A DNA stretch of 64,000 nt from the NCBI GenBank assembly GCA_966424055.1, contig CBJLMB010000009.1, positions 111,282 through 175,281 on the forward strand, written 5' to 3'. The DNA is from Deminuibacter sp966424055 (GTDB lineage: Bacteria > Bacteroidota > Bacteroidia > Chitinophagales > Chitinophagaceae). Below the pieces are notes generated by a model. It did no database searches. It was not told where the DNA came from and saw only the letters and a list, made by a program, of their open reading frames with translations. Below, piece after piece: positions 1 through 8,752 of this stretch. The first letter of the stretch is position 1, and each line of letters opens with the position of its first letter. Both the position numbers and the translations under genes were made by a program.

Positions 1-363
1 ATCGGGTTGATCACCCTGGTAGGTGCCGCCATCGGTTTAATGAACATTATGCTGGTGGCAGTGAATGAGCGAACCAAAGAAGTAGGGCTGATCAAAGCCA
101 TTGGCGGGAAACGTAAAAATATCCGCCAGCAGTTTTTATTTGAATCAACCATTATCAGCCTGCTGGGTGCCTTCTTCGGTATAGTACTGGGGGTGCTGGT
201 GGGGAATTTATTTGCCTTGTTCCTGGGTACCGGTTTTGTGGTACCGTGGATGTGGGTGATCATTGGCATTGTGATCTGTTCGCTGGTAGGGCTGGGAGCG
301 GGTTTATGGCCGGCTATCAAAGCTTCCAGGCTCAATCCCATTGTAGCGCTCCGGTACGAATAA
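1..363 (+). CDS. ABC transporter permease, C-terminal part (MacB/FtsX-like)
   Basis: The 3' end of a gene that starts before the window; the frame is open from base 1. About 120 residues are visible. They begin in a membrane helix (LVGAAIGLMNIMLVAV), continue with the cytoplasmic NERTKEVGLIKAIGGKRKNI stretch, and end in two more helices and the tail PAIKASRLNPIVALRYE. That 'ER..EIG..KA.G' segment and the 'P...A...NP..ALR.E' end are the hallmarks of the FtsX-like permease domain of MacB-type ABC transporters, which export substrates or act on lipoproteins. The substrate cannot be told from this fragment. A strong terminator follows 20 bases after the stop, so this is the last gene of its operon. 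Confidence 0.9.
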   Translation: MGLITLVGAAIGLMNIMLVAVNERTKEVGLIKAIGGKRKNIRQQFLFESTIISLLGAFFGIVLGVLVGNLFALFLGTGFVVPWMWVIIGIVICSLVGLGAGLWPAIKASRLNPIVALRYE

Positions 364-383
364 AAGCGATGATAAGTATAGTG

Positions 384-418
384 AAAAGCGTGCAGTACAA
401 GTATCTGCACGCTTTTTT
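384..418 (+). terminator. Rho-independent terminator after the ABC permease
   Basis: A perfect 12-bp stem (AAAAGCGTGCAG at 384-395 pairing with CTGCACGCTTTT at 405-416) has a 9-nt loop and a run of T on the 3' side. Confidence 0.9.
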
Positions 419-889
419 ATTTGATGTGTATACTACAGGAGGCCAGCGCATTTGGTTGGTTTATCCGGTTGCCTTGGTGATGGATGGCGGCAACCTGTTC
501 AGGGTGTGGCTTTTTTCCACAGGTACCGCGGTCAAAAAACATCCCTGGAAATGCAATAAATACCTGGTTCGTACGTATATTGGAAAATTTTAAATAAGCG
601 CTGGGAGCCGCACCTGATCTGCATTTTATAAGCGTTTATTTGACAACTGGTTATATTTTGAAGGATTTGGTGGCGATTACATAAAAAAAGCCTTGTTTTA
701 CCTAAAACAGGCAATTGTTAAACCATCAAAAAAAACAAGAATTCATATTTGCGGCAAAGCGGAATTTTTATAAATTGTGCAACTCCTAAATTATTTTATT
801 AGAAATACTTGTTTTTTAAAACGATTTTTCATTAGAATTGCGAACTCAAATTTTGAATATTAGTTAAAACCTAAAAAATCAATTGCATC
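419..889. other. Non-coding stretch upstream of exbB
   Basis: About 470 bases without a convincing gene; the reading frames present are short and have no recognisable content. A hairpin at 690-712 (GCC-TTGTTTT / AAAACA-GGC with one bulge) has a T-run only when read on the minus strand. The last 130 bases before exbB are very AT-rich and probably hold its promoter, with TTTG at 748-751 and an ATAAATTG-like element at 770-777 as weak candidates. Confidence 0.5.
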
Positions 890-1762
890 ATGGCTGAAAC
901 TAAACCAACTGCAACAGCAGCAGCAACAGCAACAAAGAGCATTAGTTCCGTACAACCGAAGAAGAAGAGCAATGCAATTTCCTGGGTAGCCCCGTTAACT
1001 TGTATTATCATTGGCTTTTTAATCTGGCGTTTCGGCCTTGGTAACCCGGCTAACTTTACTAGGCCTGATAATGCAGGTGGATTCTGGCCTTCACATGAAG
1101 GACCCAAAACCGGTTTGGCGCGGATGTATGAAGGTGGTATCATTGTACCTATCCTGATCGGTTTCCTGTTAACTGTAATCGTATTTGTGATTGAAAGATT
1201 GCTGACTGTTACAAAAGCTAAAGGCACTGGTAATATCGCTGAGTTCATCCGTAAAGTACAGTTTCACCTGGCTAATAAAGATGTAGACAAAGCCCTGGCT
1301 GAGTGCGACAAACAAAAAGGTTCTGTAGGTAATGTAATGAAAGCCGGTTTGCGTAAATACAAAGAAATGATCGGCAATACTGAGCTGGAAACAGAACAAA
1401 AAGTACTGAACATCCAGAAAGAGGTAGAAGAAGCTACTGCGCTTGAACTGCCTATGCTGGAAAAAAACCTGGTATTCCTTTCAACTATCGCTTCTGTAGC
1501 CACCCTGTTTGGTCTGTTGGGTACAGTATTGGGTATGATCCGTTCTTTCGCTGCCCTGGGTGATAGCGGTGGTGGTGAAGCTGCACAGAAACTGTCTCAA
1601 GGTATCTCTGAGGCCCTGTATAATACAGCCCTGGGTATCGGTACTTCTGCGCTGGCGATTATCTTCTACAACATCTTCACTACAAGAATTGACGGTATCA
1701 CTTATGGTATCGACGAATCTGGTTTCACATTGACACAAAGCTTTGCTGCCAACTACAAATAA
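890..1762 (+). CDS. exbB: MotA/TolQ/ExbB proton channel family protein
   Basis: A 290-residue inner-membrane protein that forms the proton channel powering TonB-dependent uptake through the outer membrane, together with ExbD and TonB. Four hydrophobic segments are visible, near residues 28-45, 82-107, 185-222 and 238-265. The third carries the family pattern STIASVATLFGLLGTVLGMI and the fourth NTALGIGTSALAI, which line the proton path. The N-terminus begins with an Ala/Thr/Lys-rich tail (AAATATKS) before the first helix. It is the first gene of exbB-exbD-exbD-tonB, the usual Bacteroidota order. The ATG at 890 follows an AT-rich leader. Confidence 0.95.
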   Translation: MAETKPTATAAATATKSISSVQPKKKSNAISWVAPLTCIIIGFLIWRFGLGNPANFTRPDNAGGFWPSHEGPKTGLARMYEGGIIVPILIGFLLTVIVFVIERLLTVTKAKGTGNIAEFIRKVQFHLANKDVDKALAECDKQKGSVGNVMKAGLRKYKEMIGNTELETEQKVLNIQKEVEEATALELPMLEKNLVFLSTIASVATLFGLLGTVLGMIRSFAALGDSGGGEAAQKLSQGISEALYNTALGIGTSALAIIFYNIFTTRIDGITYGIDESGFTLTQSFAANYK

Positions 1763-1827
1763 TCGGTATTATTTGTGGAAAATGCAGAAAAGCGCATCTC
1801 TATTAGTGAAGATTTAAAAAATTACAA

Positions 1828-2481
1828 ATGGCCAGACCGAAAATACCACGAAAGAGCACGACTATTGACATGACGGCGATGTGTGACGTGGCTTTTTTGC
1901 TGTTGTCTTTCTTCATCCTGACAACCAAATTCAAGCCATCTGAAGCTGTTACAGTAGTTACCCCGAGTTCGGTAGCCAACAAAGTTGCGCCGCAGAAAGA
2001 CGTAGTTTTGTTTTCGATTACCAAAGACGGAAAAGTGTTTCTTTCCATGGATGATGAAACCAAGAAAGAAGCCGTGTTGAATTCGCTGAACCAGACCCGG
2101 ACCCTGGGCTGGAGCGACAGTGATGTAAAAGGCTTAGCAAAACTGGAATTCTGGGGCTTGCCTCTTTCCCAGTTGAAACAGCAGCTTACTATTCCGAAAG
2201 ATCAGCAGAATGATAAAACTTTACCGGGTATCCCTTGTAAAGACAGCCTGAACAATGAAACCACCGATTGGGTAAGAGCTGCAGTAGTAGCCTATAGCGG
2301 CGGGCAGATGAACCTGTTGCTGAAAGGCGACAATTCTTCAAAGTACCCGGCATTCAAATACCTGGTAGAAGGTTTCAAGAAAAATGACCAGCTGAAATTT
2401 TCCATGGTAACCAATCCCGAAGGCGTTCCTTCCGGTACCGACCTGTGGAAAGCCAATATGCTGGGTAATAAAACTGAATAA
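1828..2481 (+). CDS. exbD: Biopolymer transporter ExbD (first copy)
   Basis: A 217-residue single-pass membrane protein of the ExbD/TolR family. The N-terminal cytoplasmic part is followed by the signature helix STTIDMTAMCDVAFLLLSFF, in which the Asp of 'MCDVAF' is the expected proton-relay residue. The remaining ~170 residues are periplasmic. It lies 65 bases after exbB and 48 before the second exbD, so all three are probably co-transcribed. The periplasmic part is longer than that of the second copy and unlike it in sequence, so the two probably form different subunits rather than being recent duplicates. Confidence 0.93.
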   Translation: MARPKIPRKSTTIDMTAMCDVAFLLLSFFILTTKFKPSEAVTVVTPSSVANKVAPQKDVVLFSITKDGKVFLSMDDETKKEAVLNSLNQTRTLGWSDSDVKGLAKLEFWGLPLSQLKQQLTIPKDQQNDKTLPGIPCKDSLNNETTDWVRAAVVAYSGGQMNLLLKGDNSSKYPAFKYLVEGFKKNDQLKFSMVTNPEGVPSGTDLWKANMLGNKTE

Positions 2482-2529
2482 GTTCAGGTAGAGTAAACAA
2501 TTATTTAAACAGAAAAAACTGATTGTCCT

Positions 2530-3072
2530 ATGGCAGAAATGGATACCTCGTCAGGCGGTGGGCATAAGAAAGGCCCAGGCGTCAAAAAGGGCAAAAAATT
2601 GTCTACAAGGGTTGACCTTACGCCAATGGTGGACCTCGGGTTCCTGCTGATTACGTTCTTCATCTTTACAACAACCATGAGCGAGGCTACAGCCATGAAG
2701 CTGAACCTGCCCAAGGATACTGATAAACCGGAAGAGCAAACCAAAGCCAAAGAATCTGGTACCCTTACCATTCTTTTGGGTAAAGACAATGATGTCTTTT
2801 ATTATGAAGGTATTTTGGACCCCAATGGTGCCAATTTCAAATCTTCTACCTATAAAGAAATCCGTGATGTGATCATCAACAAAAAACGGAGCGTACCCGA
2901 TGAAAAGGACTTTGTAGTAGTAATCAAGCCCAATGATGAATGCACATATGCCAATGTGGTGAATATGCTGGATGAAATGAATATTAACCTGGTAAAACGC
3001 TATGCGTTGGTTAATATCTCTACCAGTGAAGACCAGTTGGTGAAAGCTTCTGAGGCCGCCGGAAAAAAATAA
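2530..3072 (+). CDS. exbD: Biopolymer transporter ExbD (second copy)
   Basis: A 180-residue ExbD/TolR family protein. After a Gly/Lys-rich start (GGGHKKGPGVKKGKK) comes the conserved TRVDLTPMVDLGFLLITFF helix, with the proton-relay Asp in 'MVDLGF'. A periplasmic domain follows, including the DKDFVVVIKPND-type strand common in Bacteroidota ExbD. It stands 59 bases before the first TonB gene. Two different ExbDs behind one ExbB is the common Bacteroidota arrangement. Confidence 0.94.
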   Translation: MAEMDTSSGGGHKKGPGVKKGKKLSTRVDLTPMVDLGFLLITFFIFTTTMSEATAMKLNLPKDTDKPEEQTKAKESGTLTILLGKDNDVFYYEGILDPNGANFKSSTYKEIRDVIINKKRSVPDEKDFVVVIKPNDECTYANVVNMLDEMNINLVKRYALVNISTSEDQLVKASEAAGKK

Positions 3073-3131
3073 TGCCGGATCAAGTATGAAGTTCCCGGTT
3101 GAATGAATCTCATTAAAAACATTGTGACCCA

Positions 3132-3965
3132 ATGGATGCAAACAAAATTTTAAATGCCGACATCCTCGATATCGTATTCGAGGGTAGAAATAAGGAGTAC
3201 GGGGCATACGAACTTCGTAAAACATACCGCAAGCGCCTGGTAACATCGCTGATTGCCATGCTGGTGTTGTGTTTGCTGTTGTTCGCTGTGGGACTGCTGG
3301 CTAACGGCAAGAAAAAAGCCGAAACCAAGATCATCGTTCAGGACGTGAGCCTGGAAGATGTGAAAAAGCAGGAAGAGAAAAAGCCTGAGCCGCCTCCTCC
3401 TCCGCCTCCGCCGAAAGTGGAACCACCGAAAGTGGAGATCACTAAGTTCACTCCTCCCAAAATTGTAAAGGATGAGGAAGTAAAAGAACCACCACCCGAG
3501 CAGGAAAAACTGGCTGATACCAAAATCGGTACCATCAACCAGGAAGGTATCAAAGATCCCAACATCGTTGCTCCGCCGGTAGAAGAAAAAGGTACCGGTG
3601 TGGTAGAAGCACCTAAAGTAAAAACAGAAGATTACGATAAGGAATTTAAAACAGTACAGATCCAGGCCAAATTCCCCGGTGGAGACGGCGAATGGAGAAA
3701 GTACCTGGAAAGAAACCTGAACCGTGACCTGCCTGTAGAAAATGGTGCACCTCCCGGCAACTACACTGTTGTGGTATCATTCCTGGTAGATAAGGATGGT
3801 AACATCTCTGAAGTAAAAGCCGAAAACAACCCGGGCTATGGTACATCTGATGAGGCTGTTCGCGTAATCAAAAAAGGTCCTAAATGGATCCCCGCCGTAC
3901 AGAACGGCAGAAACGTGATCTACCGCCAGAAACAGAGCATCACCTTCCAGGTTGCTGAAGAGTAG
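3132..3965 (+). CDS. tonB: Energy transducer TonB (paralogue 1)
   Basis: A 277-residue TonB that links the ExbBD motor to outer-membrane receptors. The N-terminus carries the Bacteroidota motif DILDIVFEGRNKEYGAYELR. A membrane helix follows near residues 36-57 (LIAMLVLCLLLFAVGLLANG), then a periplasmic Pro/Lys/Glu-rich spacer with an uninterrupted run of prolines, and a C-terminal TonB domain (VVVSFLVDKDGNISEV to the end). It closes the exbB-exbD-exbD operon and is followed at once by a strong terminator. Two close paralogues stand downstream on the same strand. Confidence 0.95.
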   Translation: MDANKILNADILDIVFEGRNKEYGAYELRKTYRKRLVTSLIAMLVLCLLLFAVGLLANGKKKAETKIIVQDVSLEDVKKQEEKKPEPPPPPPPPKVEPPKVEITKFTPPKIVKDEEVKEPPPEQEKLADTKIGTINQEGIKDPNIVAPPVEEKGTGVVEAPKVKTEDYDKEFKTVQIQAKFPGGDGEWRKYLERNLNRDLPVENGAPPGNYTVVVSFLVDKDGNISEVKAENNPGYGTSDEAVRVIKKGPKWIPAVQNGRNVIYRQKQSITFQVAEE

Positions 3966-3988
3966 GATAAATACATTTTGCTTGTATA

Positions 3989-4031
3989 AAGAAGTCCCCG
4001 CAAGACCATTGACGGGGACTTCTTATTTTTT
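3989..4031 (+). terminator. Terminator after TonB paralogue 1
   Basis: A perfect 12-bp stem (AAGAAGTCCCCG at 3989-4000 with CGGGGACTTCTT at 4013-4024) is followed by TATTTTTTTT. It separates the exbBDD-tonB operon from the next tonB. Confidence 0.93.
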
Positions 4032-4211
4032 TTAATATAATATAATCCGCGCCCCTTTTTCACAATAAGCTGCAGGGGCAAATAAGAATCATCTTGGTAA
4101 ACTATAAAAACAATCTTTATATTATAAATAAAAATATATGATAGCGCTATTCTGTTCCTGAATCATTTATGGAAAGCTGCCTGGTAAGTGTCTTATTTGG
4201 AAACTTGCCTT

Positions 4212-5042
4212 ATGGAAGCCAATAAAATTCTGGAGGCAGATATTCTCGATATTGTATTCGAGGGCAGGAACAAAGAATATGGCGCCTATAACCTGCGTAA
4301 AACCTATCGCAAGCGCCTGTTGATGGCTTTTATGCTGATGCTGGGCATTTGCTTATTACTGTGGCTGGCAGCCATGCTTGCCAACAGCAAAAAGAAAGCG
4401 CAAACACAGATACTGATCCAGGAAGTGAACCTGGAAGATGTAAAAAAGCAGGAAGAGAAAAAAGCCGAACCACCACCGCCGCCGCCTCCCAAAGTACAAC
4501 CGCCTAAAATAGAGATCACCAAATTTACCCCGCCCAAGATTGTAAAAGATGAAGAGGTAAAAGAACCACCACCCGAACAGGAAAAACTGGCTGAAACAAA
4601 AATCGGTACCATTAACCAGGAAGGTATTAAAGACCCGAATATTGTGGCGCCGCCCGTAGAAGAAAAAGGTACAGGTGCAGTAGAAGCGCCGAAAGTAAAA
4701 ACAGAAGACTACGATAAAGAATTTAAATCGGTACAGATACAGGCCAAATTTCCCGGGGGCGATGGTGAATGGAGAAAATACCTTGAGCGCAATTTGAACC
4801 GCGACCTGCCTGTTGAAAATGGTGCGCCACCCAATAATTACACAGTGGTTGTTTCATTCCTGGTAGACAAAGATGGCAATATCTCTGAAGTAAAAGCCGA
4901 AAACAATCCGGGTTATGGTACTGCAGACGAAGCCGTGCGTGTAATTAAAAAAGGACCCAAATGGATACCCGCCGTACAGAATGGTCGCAATGTAATTTAC
5001 CGCCAGAGGCAGAGCATTACCTTCCAGGTAACAGAAGGATAA
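4212..5042 (+). CDS. tonB: Energy transducer TonB (paralogue 2)
   Basis: A 276-residue TonB nearly identical in plan to the copy at 3132: DILDIVFEGRNKEYGAYNLR, one membrane helix, a poly-Pro spacer, and the C-terminal TonB domain. The ATG at 4212 (MEANKILEAD) is chosen because it aligns with the starts of the other two paralogues; an upstream in-frame ATG at 4188 would add eight unrelated residues. Similarity to the first copy is highest from the spacer to the C-terminus, while the membrane helix has diverged more. Its own upstream gap of 180 bases follows a terminator, so it probably has its own promoter. Confidence 0.93.
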   Translation: MEANKILEADILDIVFEGRNKEYGAYNLRKTYRKRLLMAFMLMLGICLLLWLAAMLANSKKKAQTQILIQEVNLEDVKKQEEKKAEPPPPPPPKVQPPKIEITKFTPPKIVKDEEVKEPPPEQEKLAETKIGTINQEGIKDPNIVAPPVEEKGTGAVEAPKVKTEDYDKEFKSVQIQAKFPGGDGEWRKYLERNLNRDLPVENGAPPNNYTVVVSFLVDKDGNISEVKAENNPGYGTADEAVRVIKKGPKWIPAVQNGRNVIYRQRQSITFQVTEG

Positions 5043-5191
5043 TATGTGTACATAGTTTATTCAGTAGCACAAGGAAGATGATACAGTTATATTGTCGCAT
5101 CAATATAATAGGTAAAACAGGTGGATAATATACAGCCTCCATTTTATCCTGCATAATAATGCAGACGCAATATTGCACCTGCCGGATGATG

Positions 5192-5235
5192 CCCTGTAAC
5201 CCTTTATAGCAAAGCGTTACAGGGTATTTGTTTTT
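5192..5235 (+). terminator. Terminator after TonB paralogue 2
   Basis: A 9-bp stem (CCCTGTAAC at 5192-5200 with GTTACAGGG at 5216-5224) has a 15-nt loop and is followed by TATTTGTTTTT. Confidence 0.85.
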
Positions 5236-5318
5236 ATAATTACCATCATCATGTCACTGTTTGAATAATGTTTATGGAATGTTGGCAGTACAGAATCTTA
5301 TTAATAAACTAACTTAAG

Positions 5319-6149
5319 ATGGATGCCAACAAAATTCTACAAGCAGATATCCTCGACATTGTATTCGAGGGTAGAAACAAAGTGTACGGAGCCTATGAGC
5401 TGCGTAGAAGCTACCGGAAACGCCTGGCACTCGCTATCAGCATCATGCTATTGCTTTGCCTGCTGATGTTTGCCGTTGCTTTACTCGCGAACGGAAAAAA
5501 GAAAGTACAAAGCAGTATCATCGTAGAGCCGATTAACCTGGAGAACATCAAAGAGAAAAAGGATGAGCCACCTCCACAAGTACAGCCTCCGAAGAAAATA
5601 GAGATCCCTAAAATCGCGATGACAAAACTTACCACTATCACACCCGTGAAAGATGAGGACGTAAAAGAACCGCCACCAGACCAGGATAAACTGGCAGATA
5701 CAAAAATCGGCCTGATCAACCAGGATGGTATCAAAGATCCGAATATTGTAGCACCGCCGGTAGAAGTGAAAGGAACTGGCGTGGTGGATGCCCCGAAAGT
5801 GAAAGCCGAAGACTATGATGGCGAGTTTAAAACGGTGCAGATTGAAGCAAAATTCCCTGGCGGGATAGAGGCATGGCGTAAATATCTTGAGCGGAACCTT
5901 AACCGTGATCTTCCTGTAGAAAACGGCGCTCCAACGCCAGCAGAGTATAAAGTATATGTCTCTTTCCTGGTGGACAAAGAAGGCAATATATCCGAAGTAA
6001 AAGCCGAAAACAACCCCGGCTATGGCACTGCAGAAGAAGCGGTGCGCGTAATCAAAAAAGGCCCCAAATGGATAGCCGCCGAACAAAATGGCAGAAATGT
6101 TATTTACCGTCAACGGCAAACGATCATTTTTAAACTGGATGAACAATAA
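5319..6149 (+). CDS. tonB: Energy transducer TonB (paralogue 3)
   Basis: A 276-residue TonB, the most diverged of the three. It keeps DILDIVFEGRNKVYGAYELR, the membrane helix (about residues 37-57) and the C-terminal TonB domain. The long poly-proline run of the other two is replaced by a short PPPQVQPPKK segment, and the C-terminal domain has a one-residue insertion (GAPTPAEYKV). It is separated from the preceding copy by a terminator and about 80 further bases, so it is probably transcribed on its own. It may serve a different set of outer-membrane receptors, but that is inference. Confidence 0.93.
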   Translation: MDANKILQADILDIVFEGRNKVYGAYELRRSYRKRLALAISIMLLLCLLMFAVALLANGKKKVQSSIIVEPINLENIKEKKDEPPPQVQPPKKIEIPKIAMTKLTTITPVKDEDVKEPPPDQDKLADTKIGLINQDGIKDPNIVAPPVEVKGTGVVDAPKVKAEDYDGEFKTVQIEAKFPGGIEAWRKYLERNLNRDLPVENGAPTPAEYKVYVSFLVDKEGNISEVKAENNPGYGTAEEAVRVIKKGPKWIAAEQNGRNVIYRQRQTIIFKLDEQ

Positions 6150-6290
6150 TTGGTTGATATGGAAACAAGGCGCAGTACTTACCGGTATTGCCCTTGTTTA
6201 TTGCACAGCCCGGTATGGAATAATATAGCCATAGTGGTTGAACCGCTAATAAAATAAATGTGCATAGAATACATCCTGCCTTTGAAAACC

Positions 6291-6318
6291 GGCCCCGCTG
6301 AACATGCGGGGCCTTTTG
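6291..6318 (+). terminator. Terminator after TonB paralogue 3
   Basis: An 8-bp GC-only stem (GGCCCCGC at 6291-6298 with GCGGGGCC at 6306-6313), a 7-nt loop, then TTTT. Confidence 0.85.
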
Positions 6319-6364
6319 CTGCCTGCTCCTCAGAGCCCCGCCGCCACAGCTTCGTATATTGTTT

Positions 6365-6372
6365 TATTTTTG
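6365..6372 (+). promoter_or_regulatory. Candidate -7 box for mnmE
   Basis: TATTTTTG matches the Bacteroidota -7 consensus TAnnTTTG and lies 17 bases before the mnmE ATG. No clear -33 TTTG is visible at the usual distance. Confidence 0.35.
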
Positions 6373-6389
6373 CGCCATAATAAATATAT

Positions 6390-7781
6390 ATGCTGGGTAA
6401 ACTGGTTGGCTGGGATGATACTATTGCTGCGCTCGCAACACCGCAGGGTGTAGGCGCAATTGGCGTAATACGTGTTAGCGGAACAAGGGCTATTGAAGTG
6501 GTGAACAACCTGTTTCCTTCTAAAAACCTGGTGCTGCAGGATTCACATACACTGCATGTTGGCATGCTGAAAGATGGCAGCCAGGTATTGGATGAAGTGG
6601 TGGTGGCATTGTTCAAAACCCCAAAATCGTACACCGGCGAAAACGTTGTGGAGATATCCTGTCATGGATCCCATTACATACAGGAGCAGATACTGCAAAC
6701 CCTGGCTACGCATGGTGTACGTATGGCCAAACCCGGTGAATTTACCCAGCGGGCGTTCCTGAATGGCAAACTGGATCTTGCCCAGGCTGAAGCCGTTGCC
6801 GACCTGATTGCCAGCAACACGGAAGCCAGTAAAAAAACAGCGCTGCAGAATATGCGTGGCGGTTTTTCAGGAACCCTCAGGCATTTGCGCGACCAGCTGA
6901 TCCAGTTTTCTGCGCTGATAGAACTGGAACTCGATTTTTCGCAAGAAGATGTGGAATTTGCAGACAGAAGCCGTTTGTTTCAATTACTGGATGAAGCAGG
7001 TGTGCAGGTATCGCAGCTGCTGCAGTCGTTCAAATTGGGCAATGTAATTAAAAACGGCGTGCAGGTGGCCATTATTGGCAAACCCAATGCAGGTAAATCT
7101 ACCCTGCTCAATACACTGCTGAATGAAGATCGCGCTATTGTAAGCGATATCGCCGGCACCACACGCGATACCATAGAAGAAGTACTCAATATCAACGGTA
7201 TACTTTTCCGCCTGATCGATACCGCCGGGATACGTGAACATACCAGTGATATCATTGAAAGCATTGGTGTGGAAAAAAGCATGACCAAAATGCGCGAGGC
7301 CGATATAGTACTTTATTTGTTTGATGTTACACAAACATCGCCTGATGAACTGCATGCCATCATTCAGCAACTGCAAAAGGAAAAAATACGCTACATACTC
7401 GTGGGCAACAAAGCCGATCAGTCAGACCCAGCTGCCTTAAAGGCAAAATTTAATTTACAGGAAGATGAAGATATTGTGTACATATCCGCCAAAACAGCGG
7501 TACAGGTTGATATACTAAAACAGCGGCTGTTCGATCTAACTGTTTCCACCCATGTGCAGGCTGATCAAACCATTGTTACCAATGCCCGGCATGTTGATGC
7601 ATTGCAGAAAATAGAAGAATCCCTTACTGATATCCGCAATGGTCTTCATGAGCATATCCCCGGCGACCTGGTTGCCATTGACATTCGCCGTTGCCTGCAT
7701 TACCTGGGTGAAATAACCGGCGAAGTAACCAATGAGGACCAGCTGGATTATATTTTTAGTAAGTTTTGTATTGGCAAATAA
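6390..7781 (+). CDS. mnmE: tRNA uridine-5-carboxymethylaminomethyl(34) synthesis GTPase MnmE
   Basis: A full-length, 463-residue MnmE. With MnmG it modifies the wobble uridine of certain tRNAs in the cytoplasm. The N-terminal tetrahydrofolate-binding domain starts with DDTIAALATPQGVGAIGVIR. The G domain shows G1 GKPNAGKST, the AGTTRDT switch, G3 DTAG and G4 GNKAD. The C-terminus ends in FCIGK, whose Cys is the conserved catalytic residue. The stop codon is intact. The 3' end of mnmE is a known target of some integrative elements (SGI1-type islands), and here the AT-rich accessory island begins right after it. Confidence 0.98.
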   Translation: MLGKLVGWDDTIAALATPQGVGAIGVIRVSGTRAIEVVNNLFPSKNLVLQDSHTLHVGMLKDGSQVLDEVVVALFKTPKSYTGENVVEISCHGSHYIQEQILQTLATHGVRMAKPGEFTQRAFLNGKLDLAQAEAVADLIASNTEASKKTALQNMRGGFSGTLRHLRDQLIQFSALIELELDFSQEDVEFADRSRLFQLLDEAGVQVSQLLQSFKLGNVIKNGVQVAIIGKPNAGKSTLLNTLLNEDRAIVSDIAGTTRDTIEEVLNINGILFRLIDTAGIREHTSDIIESIGVEKSMTKMREADIVLYLFDVTQTSPDELHAIIQQLQKEKIRYILVGNKADQSDPAALKAKFNLQEDEDIVYISAKTAVQVDILKQRLFDLTVSTHVQADQTIVTNARHVDALQKIEESLTDIRNGLHEHIPGDLVAIDIRRCLHYLGEITGEVTNEDQLDYIFSKFCIGK

Positions 7782-8098
7782 TTTAGCACAACTATTTGAT
7801 TATCAGTTCATTTTACATTTTGAAAGAGCGCTGGAAAATATAAATTTTCCTACATAAGATATTGACATGCAAGTAGCTAAAAATTATAATAAACTTACTT
7901 TATTATTGTTTGTACCTTTTTACACTTGAAAAATCGTAACAACTGGAGGTACAAATATTTGTTTATATCGTTTGAAATAATTGCATTTTATGCCAGCCTC
8001 TGATGGCTAAAGACAGTAAATGTCAATTTACGACACTCTTCTCCTCTTGAGAGCACGGCAGTTACAACAAGGCAATGTGATCTTGAAAGGTATTCCGA
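7782..8098. other. Non-coding left boundary of the accessory island
   Basis: About 320 AT-rich bases between mnmE and the excisionase-like gene, with no gene seen. They contain the repeat pair TTTGTACCT (7909-7917) and AGGTACAAA (7947-7955), which may be recombinase arm sites. Confidence 0.6.
7909..7956. repeat. Left-end inverted repeat of the island (possible integrase arm sites)
   Basis: TTTGTACCT at 7909-7917 and its exact reverse complement AGGTACAAA at 7947-7955 are 29 bases apart. The longer form GGAGGTACAAAT (7945-7956) recurs inverted at 24839-24850. Such short repeats near island ends are typical of tyrosine-recombinase binding arms, but no integrase gene is in the window to confirm this. 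Confidence 0.45.
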
Positions 8099-8521
8099 TT
8101 AAAAGAAGTACATTCCATATTTATTACTGATATAAGTGATGACAGATTCTTTGTGAAACAATAATCGCCTACCTATTTTCAGCCTAGGGAAATCTGTATT
8201 TTTAATCAGACGGAAAAGTGTTCTTTCTGAAACACCAATTGTAAAAGCAAGCATTTTAATATTGATAAAATGCTTCTCGACGATTGGCGTAGTGGCTAAT
8301 AAAAGTTTTTCTTCACTGGTTATATTCTTTCGGATCTCTGCATTGCTTGCAGTAATCTTGTTAATTCTTTCCCGAATCTTATAATTCCTTTGACCGCATT
8401 CTAATGAACAAAATTTTGTATTAGTCTTTTTGGCAATAAAGTGTTTGCCGCAATGCTGGCAAATTCGTTTTAATTCAAGATTGCTACTCATACTGTAAAG
8501 TTTATTATGAGGAATAGTCAT
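8099..8521 (-). CDS. Excisionase-like helix-turn-helix protein with zinc ribbon
   Basis: About 140 residues. The N-terminal half has a zinc-ribbon pattern, CQHCGKHF...KFCSLECG (two C-x2/3-C pairs). The C-terminal half is an excisionase/HTH_17-type DNA-binding domain: VSERTLFRLIKNTDFPRLKI followed by GRRLLFHKESVITYIS. Proteins of this kind commonly accompany tyrosine integrases in Bacteroidota elements, where they direct excision or regulate integrase expression. It is read toward mnmE at the left edge of the island. An internal ATG at 8491 (MSSNLELKR) is an equally good start. No integrase stands beside it. Confidence 0.75.
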   Translation of the reverse strand: MTIPHNKLYSMSSNLELKRICQHCGKHFIAKKTNTKFCSLECGQRNYKIRERINKITASNAEIRKNITSEEKLLLATTPIVEKHFINIKMLAFTIGVSERTLFRLIKNTDFPRLKIGRRLLFHKESVITYISNKYGMYFF

Positions 8522-8752
8522 TCTGCTATTGAAATAGTCAAAAATGAAGAAGAGTTGCCAAGCGAGTATTTAAGGCACTTGAGAGTAGATTTATTGCTAT
8601 TAACTAAATCCTGACAATGTGTACTAATCGTAGTGTTTAATGTCTACTGTATCTATTATTATATATCTAAATTACTTTAAAAAGTACTAATGGTAAATAA
8701 AAAAGTATATATGGTAAATTAACTGCCATTATCTCCCCTTTCGTTTTCACTT

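Noticed and set aside
246..593. Plus-strand frame overlapping the end of the ABC permease
   Set aside because: It runs through a strong terminator at 384-418 and has no recognisable content.
2551..3246. 231-residue open frame on the minus strand across the second exbD
   Set aside because: Shadow of exbD and the start of tonB; no motif or start context.
5481..6146. 221-residue open frame on the minus strand under TonB paralogue 3
   Set aside because: It is antisense to a clear TonB gene, rich in Phe/Tyr and His as reverse-strand shadows are, and has no recognisable domain.
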